From assembly GCA_015662865.1 (NCBI GenBank), contig DQTH01000024.1, forward strand, positions 1 through 43,013: 43,013 nt of DNA, written 5' to 3'. The position numbers were made by a program, and so were the translations under genes. Numbering within the stretch: the first letter of the stretch is position 1; every line of letters starts with the position of its first letter. Below, piece by piece: positions 36,584 through 43,013 of the stretch. This DNA comes from Desulfocapsa sulfexigens (GTDB lineage Bacteria; Desulfobacterota; Desulfobulbia; Desulfobulbales; Desulfocapsaceae). The notes below the pieces were generated by a model. It was given only the letters and a program-made list of their open reading frames with translations. It was not told the DNA's origin and searched no databases.

Positions 36584-38614
36584 TCAGGCCGTTGGGATGA
36601 TAATTTCCATCCGGGTTCCTTTACCCTTGCGTGAGGTGGCTGTGATGGAACAGTTCATTTTTGATAACATTTTTTTTACAATGACCAGTCCTAACCCCGT
36701 GCCTTCAGGTTTTGTGGTGAAAAATGGGCGAAACAGGTTGTTTACTGTTTCCTCCTCCATACCGCAGCCGTTATCCTCCAGTGTAAACGTGAGCTGACTC
36801 TGTTTCTTCTGTCTCAAAGAGATGGTTATCTTTTTGTTGTCGGTTTTGTCAAGCGCAGCAACAGCATTAGTTATCAGGTTCAGGAGTACTTGCAGAAATG
36901 CCCTCGGGTCAATCATTCCGATAAGAGGGTTCGGAGGATATATAATCGCCAGCATGACATACTGTTTTGCGAGGTCTTTTTCTGTAAGTTGAATGAGTTT
37001 TTCAAGAAGCGCACTCATATCTGTTGCTTTAACATCAGGCCGCTCAAAGATAGAAAAGTTTTTCAGTGTTTTTAGCAGATATTCCACCCGTCTGATGTCA
37101 GACAGACTTCGATGAATAAAGCGGGTGATGGCTTCTGTATCATATTTGTCAATATTGGATTCCAGAACAGAGAGCGATACTTTGATTGAATTTGTCGGGT
37201 TTCCCAGCTCATGCCTGATGCTGGAAAAAATAAACCCAATGTTGTCCATGAGGTTGGCTGCTTCGGCGATGGATTCCAGCCGTTTGTCCTCTGTTATGTC
37301 ACGTTTGATTATAACCTGGTTGGCAACATTACCTTCATGATCATATACCGGATAGAGAAGCATTTCTTCTTTATATAATGTCCGGTTTTTTCGGTAATTT
37401 TCAAATTGTCCGCTCCATGTTTCCCCTTGTTCAAGGGCGTTTTTTAACTGGTGCCATACTTTTTTTCGTATCGAGTGAGTGTAGAGACGTTTAATGGATC
37501 TTCCAATGATTTCTTCCGGAAGAAATCCTGTAACCTGTTTGCAGGCCGGGTTCGCGTAGAGAATTGATCCATTGACATTGATGATGATAATACAGTCTGA
37601 TGACTGTTCAACTACAGTTGCCAGCCGATCACGTTCCGAGCGATCATGCTGATTGCTGATGGCCATGGCCAGGATATTAGCAATGAACCGAAGACTGTTT
37701 ATCTGCACCCTGCTGAAAAGAGAAGAGTTGTTAAATTTACTGAGTCCAATAACGCCCAGCAGTTCATCGTTGACAATAAGCGGGATCAGAAGCAGGGTCT
37801 GGATACCCTGCTTTTTCAGAATTTCTTTTTCTTCCGGATCGAAATTGTCTGTACTGTTCTGGATGGTATTCCCTTTTTTGAGCAGATTCATCCATACTGG
37901 GATCGACAGTATCCAGTTATGGCTGAAAATTTCGGCCCGATCTTTTCCTGGAGGTAATAGTGGTGTTCGTCCTGTGGGATTATTATCGAGGAGAAACAGC
38001 TCGTCAGCTCCAAACGACTCACAGAGTTCCGGAAGGATTGCCTTGAAGCAGTTATACCAGTCCGAATGAAGTGAAACCGGGTTTGTGAGCTTGAGTATGG
38101 ACTTCCAGGTTGCATCATCTGCCGAAACACAATGGTGGGGCATTGCCGGGGAAGAGAGCTCTTTACAAAAAAGAACAATCAGGGAATGGTCACCTGTTTC
38201 TTCATTAGCTGGAGAAAAGGTGAAAAGAAAATGTTTTTCATTGATGGAAAATTCATTGTTTATCTTTTTATTTTGCAGCTTGCTTTGCGACAATCCTTCC
38301 TGCAGCATGAACCACATTTTTTCAGGGAAGAAATCATATATTACCGGCGTGCTATCCTGCTGGCGCGGGCCTGGAAATTTTTCTTTAAACAGGTCATTTG
38401 AAAGGATGAGTGTTCCGTTGTTGTTAATGATGGCTATGGCTTCGTGCGGAGATTTAAAACATTTGTCCTGCACAAGAAAAAGTTTTTCGGTATCGCTGCT
38501 GAGAATATCCGGGAGTCTGTTTTTTTGTTTTTCAATGTGGAGGAGAAGCTGGAGCCAGGCAATGTAGAGTCCTGCAAAGAAAATAACTGTCAGGCTTAAG
38601 TGTAGAGATGTCAT
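36584..38614 (-). CDS. PAS-GAF-PAS sensor histidine kinase
   Basis: A 676-residue kinase with one N-terminal membrane helix (~7-25) and no obvious periplasmic sensor. A PAS-like region (~50-150) precedes a GAF domain (~170-320; LLIPLIVNDELLGVIGLSKF) and a PAS domain (~325-445; DCIIIINVNGSILYANPACK). The transmitter has His468 in IRHELGNPTNSIK, the N-box near 579-583 (LLNLITNAV), the G1 box DNGCGME and the G2 box GTGLGLVIV. The signal is probably cytosolic or membrane-derived. It is encoded upstream of the response regulator on the same strand. Confidence 0.93.
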   Translation of the reverse strand: MTSLHLSLTVIFFAGLYIAWLQLLLHIEKQKNRLPDILSSDTEKLFLVQDKCFKSPHEAIAIINNNGTLILSNDLFKEKFPGPRQQDSTPVIYDFFPEKMWFMLQEGLSQSKLQNKKINNEFSINEKHFLFTFSPANEETGDHSLIVLFCKELSSPAMPHHCVSADDATWKSILKLTNPVSLHSDWYNCFKAILPELCESFGADELFLLDNNPTGRTPLLPPGKDRAEIFSHNWILSIPVWMNLLKKGNTIQNSTDNFDPEEKEILKKQGIQTLLLIPLIVNDELLGVIGLSKFNNSSLFSRVQINSLRFIANILAMAISNQHDRSERDRLATVVEQSSDCIIIINVNGSILYANPACKQVTGFLPEEIIGRSIKRLYTHSIRKKVWHQLKNALEQGETWSGQFENYRKNRTLYKEEMLLYPVYDHEGNVANQVIIKRDITEDKRLESIAEAANLMDNIGFIFSSIRHELGNPTNSIKVSLSVLESNIDKYDTEAITRFIHRSLSDIRRVEYLLKTLKNFSIFERPDVKATDMSALLEKLIQLTEKDLAKQYVMLAIIYPPNPLIGMIDPRAFLQVLLNLITNAVAALDKTDNKKITISLRQKKQSQLTFTLEDNGCGMEEETVNNLFRPFFTTKPEGTGLGLVIVKKMLSKMNCSITATSRKGKGTRMEIIIPTA

Positions 38615-39065
38615 AATACGGCACCTGAGATCGCTTGCAGCTTTGAGTGCATCATATCGTAGAGTTACATGCCCTGTGACGGCTTACGTTTCAGCATTTT
38701 ACCAAGATAGGCCCGGAATAGCAAAAAAACAGAGTTAAAGAAACATCTTTGTTGTTCTTTAATTCAATTTTTTTTACATTTAAAGCAATACGTTTTTTAT
38801 GAAAAAGAATGAGTACAGGCATGTATCCCCCTGGTTATTTGCCTGGCGCAAAGAATAGTCAAAAAAACTAATTCCATAGCATGTTGATTATAGGTGTGAA
38901 TTTACTGTTTGTTGAGCTGAGTATAAAAAATTTGATTATTTTCTCTGCTGTCGAAGCATATGGATATCTGTAACATGGCGATATTCAATAGCTTTTTTGT
39001 TTTTTCTTTTTATGGTATAGATAATGCATTGGTTATTGTGTTTTATCTCTTCTCTCCTTTCTCCT
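38615..39065. other. AT-rich spacer between divergent kinase and DUF362 genes
   Basis: About 450 bases without a supported gene. A 19-codon ATG frame (MKKNEYRHVSPWLFAWRKE) begins near 38799 and has no recognised match. Promoters for both divergent genes must lie here, but none is clear enough to place. Confidence 0.4.
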
Positions 39066-39103
39066 GGAAAAGCCGGTTTCGTTTAAACGATCCCGGCTTT
39101 TCC
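39066..39103. repeat. 38-bp near-perfect palindrome upstream of the DUF362 gene
   Basis: Arms GGAAAAGCCGG (39066-39076) and CCGGCTTTTCC (39093-39103) enclose a second perfect palindrome TCGTTTAAACGA (39079-39090), with 2-base bulges between. It ends 17 bases before the GTG start at 39121. It may be a terminator relic, an operator, or a leader hairpin over the translation start. Confidence 0.7.
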
Positions 39104-39120
39104 TATTTGGTCAATAATAA

Positions 39121-40050
39121 GTGATTCCAGATCCGAATAATTCAGTCTGTTTTTCCCGTTGTTTTTCCTATAGTATTAATACTTTACAGTCATTAATGCA
39201 GGATCAGCTGGATATGTTGAAAATTCCTGAAGACCTTTCCAACAGAAGAATTCTCTTGAAACCCAACCTGATCAGTGCAAGTGCCCCCCCACTTGCCTGC
39301 TCAAATCCTTTTTTTGTCAAGGCTGCTGCATCCAGCTTTCTTTCTCGAGGTGCAAGGGTGCTCATTGGTGATTCTCCTGCGTTTGGAAAGGCTGCGACAG
39401 TTCTCAGGCGACAGGGATTTACCAGGGCATTTTCAGGGATGGCTGTGGAGCCTGTTACTTTTAAAACACGTGTACTTAAAACTTTGGACTGCGGTATTAC
39501 TGTTGGAGTGGCGACTGAAGCACTGGATTGCGATTATTTTATTAACCTGCCCAGGATCAAAGCACATGATCAGATGGGAATAACCATGGCTGTAAAGAAT
39601 GTTTTCGGCATTGTGCTTGGTGCACGTAAGGCTTGGCTGCATATGCGTCATGGTGAGTCATGGCAGGATTTTTCCAGAATGATTCTTGATCTTCATCAGC
39701 TCCTCCCACCTTCTCTGGTTCTTGCCGATGGAATTGAAGTGATGAATAGAAGAGGACCGATGAGGGGCCCCTCTCTTGCCCTTGGTTGTCTTGCTGCATC
39801 AAGAAACGCTGTTGCTCTTGATCGGGCCATGCTTGAAGTACTTGAAATTAAAAACGAGAGAGTTCCTCTTGTGCAAACTGCCTGGGAGCGAAATCTTACC
39901 GGAGCATCTCTTCGCGATATTGATTTTCCGCAATTGTTACCTCAGGCCTTTCACGGTTCCGGCTTTCAAGTGCCTGCAACATTAATTCCTGTTCGCTTTA
40001 AAGTTGTTCGCTATCTGCGCAGTTCCATAAAAAGGATGTTTTCTCCCTGA
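39121..40050 (+). CDS. DUF362 family protein
   Basis: A 309-residue protein with the DUF362 pattern: RRILLKPNLIS, a conserved SRGARVLIGDSPAFGKA, INLPRIKAHDQMGITMAVKNVFG, and LVLADGIEVMNRRGPMRGP. The family is widespread in anaerobes, often with ferredoxin-type domains; here no cysteine cluster is fused. The function is unknown. A GTG start at 39121 is chosen because family similarity (SVCFSRCFSYSINTLQSL) begins near residue 8. The ribosome site is weak, and an ATG at 39196 is the fallback. A strong palindrome sits just upstream. Confidence 0.8.
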   Translation: MIPDPNNSVCFSRCFSYSINTLQSLMQDQLDMLKIPEDLSNRRILLKPNLISASAPPLACSNPFFVKAAASSFLSRGARVLIGDSPAFGKAATVLRRQGFTRAFSGMAVEPVTFKTRVLKTLDCGITVGVATEALDCDYFINLPRIKAHDQMGITMAVKNVFGIVLGARKAWLHMRHGESWQDFSRMILDLHQLLPPSLVLADGIEVMNRRGPMRGPSLALGCLAASRNAVALDRAMLEVLEIKNERVPLVQTAWERNLTGASLRDIDFPQLLPQAFHGSGFQVPATLIPVRFKVVRYLRSSIKRMFSP

Positions 40051-40066
40051 AATTAATACGTTCAAC

Positions 40067-41170
40067 TCAGGCCTGGGGTTTTACCAGGGAAAGTCCAGGG
40101 ATGAGTGTCTGAGTAGAGAGTATCCCTTTCATACAGCGCAGGGATGATTGGGTGAACTGAGAAATTACTTCAGCATCTGAGGTCAGAAGATCCCTTGTCA
40201 GTATCGCCTTCACCACAAGATCGATTGAGCCGTGTACAGAATGAAGCTCAACCACTTCAGGTAATGCAAAAAGCTTGTCAAGAAGCCGTTGTTCCTGTGT
40301 GCCATCAACATTAATCAGTATAAAAATAGTGATATCCCGTTTCATTTCCGGATATTCGGCGATTTTCTTGTTGGCCATTTTTTTTCGAAAAGTCTCCATG
40401 TCACGGGGGATGAGTTTATCCACTCCTATTCCATACTGTCTTTTAGTCTCTTTCTGCCACTGATGAGTGGAGATGTAGAGGTAAAGGTCATCCATTGTCC
40501 TGTCTGGAAACGAACGGAGCAGGCCACTGTTCTTGATCAGTGTCCTGAGCGGCAGGTAGATACTCCTGTACCAGTCTTTTCCTGCCTCTTTCAGGCTGAC
40601 GTCAGCCTGTTTTTCTTCTGCGAGAAACTGCTGGTGTTTGTTAATCTGCTCAAACAGATATTCGCTCTGACCCGGTTCAGTGAAATCGATCAGCTTGGGG
40701 ATGCCGACTTTGTCCCGAAAATTGATTTTTTCAAGATAGAGCCTGTTTTCCACTGTTTCGCCGGATGGCAGAAGCTCTAGAATTTTTGCCTGAATATGAC
40801 TCTGTTTCAGATTTCTTGCTGCGCGAACGCGGTGATGTCCATCTACAACATAGTAGTTGTCTTTTATCTGATAGAGGGAAATCGGCGGAATGGAGCGTCC
40901 TTCCTGCATTGCTTTGGTCAGGGACGCCAGACGTTCTTCATTGCCTGCCCCTTCAAGGCGGAACTGCTGATCAAAATCTGTGTATCGTCCGACAGATCCT
41001 TTGATTTTGTCCAGTGGAATTGTGGCTATGCCCCGTTTGACGGTCTCATAGGCCTTTTCTGTCTGTCGAACCTGGTCAAAATTGCTCTCATGAAGGGATG
41101 ATGTGCTGTTTGCTGATGTTGCATCATCCTTATTCTTCCACCAGTTTTGTTTCAAAGAAAAAAAAGCCAT
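40067..41170 (-). CDS. ParB-like nuclease-fold protein with C-terminal Lrp/AsnC ligand-binding domain
   Basis: A 367-residue fusion. Residues ~48-135 form a ParB/sulfiredoxin-like domain (IPLDKIKGSVGRYTDFDQQF; IPPISLYQIKDNYYVVDGHH then RVRAAR). The middle (~150-275) is helical and resembles DUF4032-type companions of this ParB subgroup (WYRSIYLPL, DLYLYISTHQW). The C-terminus (~278-362) looks like the Lrp/AsnC RAM domain (ITIFILINVDGTQEQRLLDK, GSIDLVVKAI). No helix-turn-helix is evident. It could be a ligand-controlled regulator or a ParB-fold nucleotide enzyme; the role is unknown. Its first 41 bases overlap the 3' end of the metallophosphoesterase gene, suggesting translational coupling. 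Confidence 0.75.
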   Translation of the reverse strand: MAFFSLKQNWWKNKDDATSANSTSSLHESNFDQVRQTEKAYETVKRGIATIPLDKIKGSVGRYTDFDQQFRLEGAGNEERLASLTKAMQEGRSIPPISLYQIKDNYYVVDGHHRVRAARNLKQSHIQAKILELLPSGETVENRLYLEKINFRDKVGIPKLIDFTEPGQSEYLFEQINKHQQFLAEEKQADVSLKEAGKDWYRSIYLPLRTLIKNSGLLRSFPDRTMDDLYLYISTHQWQKETKRQYGIGVDKLIPRDMETFRKKMANKKIAEYPEMKRDITIFILINVDGTQEQRLLDKLFALPEVVELHSVHGSIDLVVKAILTRDLLTSDAEVISQFTQSSLRCMKGILSTQTLIPGLSLVKPQA

Positions 41171-41735
41171 AGCTGTTTATTACCTTTGTTTCGTAGAAGG
41201 TGCTGATACGTTCTGCTGGTTCATTGAACAGTGCGTGTATATGACCATGGATAAACCAGGTCGGTTTTTGTTTTTCGATGAGGGGGACAAAACTTTTGAA
41301 TCCTTTATGACAGGGGTCTTCCTTATCATGAATAAATCTTGGTGGGGCATGGGTGATGATAATATCAATATTCCGGTGTTGTAAAAGCCGGAACCAGAGG
41401 CTGCGCACAAGTTTTTTCATTTGCGGTTCGGTGTATTGATTGATTCCTCCATTATACCACCGGGAGCCGGAGAATCCCATAATGTTCAGGCCCTGCTCTG
41501 TAACAAGTCTTGCATGAAGATTAGTGCAGCCGATCGGCGGTGATTTGCCATGGCGGAGGTCATGATTGCCTTCAACAAAAAAAAGAGGAACTGCGTAGAA
41601 ATCCCGAAGGTCGGATAGATACTCTGGCGGGAGATCCCCGCAGGCAAGAACAAGGTCTGGCTTATCTGGAAGGCAGTTTTCTGCCTTTATTAGAAGTCTG
41701 TTTTCAACCCGGTCTGAGACTGAAAGGATTTTCAT
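41130..41735 (-). CDS. Calcineurin-like metallophosphoesterase
   Basis: A 201-residue two-metal phosphoesterase. It has VSDRVE with Asp8, CGDLPPEYL with Asp34, GNHD at 56-59, ITHAPP and HGHIH. The usual DxH first motif reads DRV here; lack of that histidine seems normal for this GDLPxEYL subgroup. The substrate is unknown, and such proteins act on phosphodiesters or nucleotides. It is followed by, and overlaps, the ParB-Lrp gene. Confidence 0.85.
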   Translation of the reverse strand: MKILSVSDRVENRLLIKAENCLPDKPDLVLACGDLPPEYLSDLRDFYAVPLFFVEGNHDLRHGKSPPIGCTNLHARLVTEQGLNIMGFSGSRWYNGGINQYTEPQMKKLVRSLWFRLLQHRNIDIIITHAPPRFIHDKEDPCHKGFKSFVPLIEKQKPTWFIHGHIHALFNEPAERISTFYETKVINSYGFFFFETKLVEE

Positions 41736-41856
41736 TGCGCTTATAAGCTGACAGGCACTGATGCCAGTGAATAATGATTGGCCGGCACAGGAGCCTTATT
41801 AGATGATTTCCTTTTGAGGGGTACCTTGAAAGAAAAGGAAAATAATATGTAAGGCA

Positions 41857-42306
41857 TTAATGTTCTTCAGTCGATTCATACTGAAGCAGACGTTTTTTCA
41901 GCATGTCTGCTTCTTTTCTCATTTTGTTGAATTTTCTTCGATAATAGGTTGCCTGCTGTTCAGCTTCTTTAAAACGAAGGGTCAGCTGGCTGGTAAGGGG
42001 TTTTAAAATCGGCAGGTCATTGTTGAGTAAGGCCAGACGCAGTGTCCGATCCCTGACCATTATAACTCTGGTCGGCTCAACAGCGACACCACTTGCACAA
42101 CGGGGCTCGTCGGTAAGAACTGCCATCTCTCCAAGGATGTCTCCACTAGATAATCGGGCAACTATTTCTTTTTTACCGTCCAGGTCTTTGCTGACATCGA
42201 CAGAACCGGTGACAATAATATAAATGAAGTCACCTGCGTCTCCTTGTTCGAAGAGAGTTTCTCCGACTGCAAAATCTTTGGTTATAAACGTTGCGTTGTT
42301 TTGCAT
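41857..42306 (-). CDS. Cyclic-nucleotide-binding domain protein
   Basis: A 149-residue protein made of one cNMP-binding beta-roll (residues ~8-115). It has GETLFEQGDAGDFIYIIVTG and the phosphate-binding cassette GDILGEMAVLTDEPRCA. A charged coiled-coil tail follows (~115-149; EAEQQATYYRRKFNKMRKEA). There is no helix-turn-helix, so it is not a CRP/FNR transcription factor. The Glu and Arg of the cassette (GEMAVL...PRC) are present, so cAMP or cGMP binding is possible. Partner and output are unknown. Confidence 0.85.
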   Translation of the reverse strand: MQNNATFITKDFAVGETLFEQGDAGDFIYIIVTGSVDVSKDLDGKKEIVARLSSGDILGEMAVLTDEPRCASGVAVEPTRVIMVRDRTLRLALLNNDLPILKPLTSQLTLRFKEAEQQATYYRRKFNKMRKEADMLKKRLLQYESTEEH

Positions 42307-42516
42307 ATTTTAATGAGCAGGGTGAAAAAACAGACTTATTTAAATACGATTAATTTCCCAAAATCTAATATCATTTAGACAAGAATACTAAAATGAGTAT
42401 ACGATGGAAAGAGATTTTTCTTTTTGTTTAATGTTCAGAGGGAAATGTAAGCGCTGAAATCGTTGTAGGCTTTGCTGTCGGGAAAGAATGGGAACCATCA
42501 TTATTAAATAGTCATT

Positions 42517-42954
42517 ATGAAATATTTATTCAAAAGTGCAGAAGAAGTAATCCTGGCATCGGGGTCTCCGAGGCGGCGTGCATACCTTGAAGACCTTGGG
42601 ATTAATTTTCGTGTAATTGCTGCAGATATCATAGAATCAGTACTACCAACAGAATCTCCAATAACATATGTTGAGCGCATGGCCAGGGAAAAGGCTGAGA
42701 GTGTGGGTGGAAAGTATCCTGGTCGCTGGGTTGTTGCTGCAGATACAGCGGTTTGTTTTGATGATATGATACTTGGAAAGCCCATTGATAAAAATGACGC
42801 GGTTGAAATGCTGTTGCGTTTGTCCGGACAGGAACATATGGTACACACTGGTATCTGTTTGCTGAATAAGGCGCTCACTGTTTGTGACATCCGTGTCGTG
42901 AGCAGTAGAGTGATTTTCTGGGACTATAAAAGGGTGTTGCAAAGAATAGTGTAA
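42517..42954 (+). pseudogene. maf: Maf-family nucleotide pyrophosphatase, truncated
   Basis: Maf proteins hydrolyse non-canonical or modified NTPs. The frame starts well (VILASGSPRRRAYLEDLGI, MAREKA, VVAADTAV, ILGKPIDKNDAVEMLLRLSG) but stops after 145 residues at 42952-42954, where the family runs to ~190-200. The second conserved block (DKAGAY...QG, then NVVGLPL) is missing. Past the stop, the same frame shows weak traces (E, stop, SIKATIIAG) that could be a decayed EPxDKAGAYAxQG. The gene is close to the window end, so the rest cannot be examined. A truncated but still folded protein cannot be excluded. Confidence 0.65.
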
Positions 42955-43013
42955 AATTCAATTAAAACAATAGAATAAAGCATAAAAGCCACTATAATAG
43001 CGGGTGTCCTTAC

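Noticed and set aside
38615-38660. Possible sigma-54 site (GGCAC...TTGCA) upstream of the kinase gene
   Set aside because: The GG to GC distance does not match the -24/-12 spacing.

Overview
The window reads as a chromosomal segment of an anaerobic Desulfobacterota bacterium, most likely of the Desulfobulbales. This placement is inference: it rests on an AhbD-type radical-SAM heme synthase, a 945-residue FAD/iron-sulfur D-lactate dehydrogenase beside an acetate kinase and the wreck of a lutABC operon, DUF4388/roadblock signalling proteins and a B12-dependent radical SAM enzyme. No rRNA, tRNA, CRISPR array, phage module or transposase gene was seen.

Layout. (1) 292-3030 (+): a secreted SGNH hydrolase/lectin protein. 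(2) 3302-6555 (-): a broken PilZ gene, then an HD-domain gene, hemE and ahbD. The last three form one operon (ahbD-hemE-HD) whose promoter carries two tandem 33-bp operator-like repeats. (3) 6685-9584 (+): grpE and dnaK, closed by a strong terminator. (4) 9619-9806: a palindromic repeat element, then trpS (+) and a convergent periplasmic cyclophilin-FKBP fusion (-). (5) 12104-23609 (+): carA, carB, ftsH, folP, ackA and a D-lactate dehydrogenase. Directly downstream, 23627-23933 holds the first ~27 codons of lutA joined to the last ~75 codons of lutC, a deletion scar of a lactate-utilisation operon. (6) 23997-26283 (+): small stress or housekeeping genes (tautomerase, PNPOx-like, yaaA, VOC). 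(7) 26270-29684 (-): a Cdd1-like helix-hairpin-helix protein and a large M1 peptidase-ChaN-PDZ fusion. (8) 29785-33924 (+): a B12/radical SAM protein, an inverted-repeat element, a phosphoglycerate dehydrogenase-like gene and a heme-c sensor gene split by a homopolymer frameshift. (9) 34215-38614 (-): a signalling cluster of a roadblock protein, a response regulator-DUF4388-roadblock protein and a PAS-GAF histidine kinase. (10) 39121-43013: a DUF362 protein (+), a ParB-Lrp fusion overlapping a metallophosphoesterase (-), a cyclic-nucleotide-binding protein (-) and a truncated Maf gene (+).

Functionally the window mixes core metabolism (pyrimidine/arginine precursor, folate, heme, Trp-tRNA, proteostasis) with lactate-to-acetate energy metabolism (D-lactate dehydrogenase, AckA) and accessory signalling. 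Gene decay recurs: pilZ (nonsense plus frameshift), lutA/lutC (large deletion plus frameshift), the DUF3365 sensor (frameshift in an A7 run) and maf (early stop). No single clearly new multi-gene system is evident. The strongest leads are the lut deletion scar, the tandem operators over the ahbD-hemE promoter together with the mixed heme pathway they imply, the M1-ChaN-PDZ fusion, and the roadblock/DUF4388 two-component cluster.
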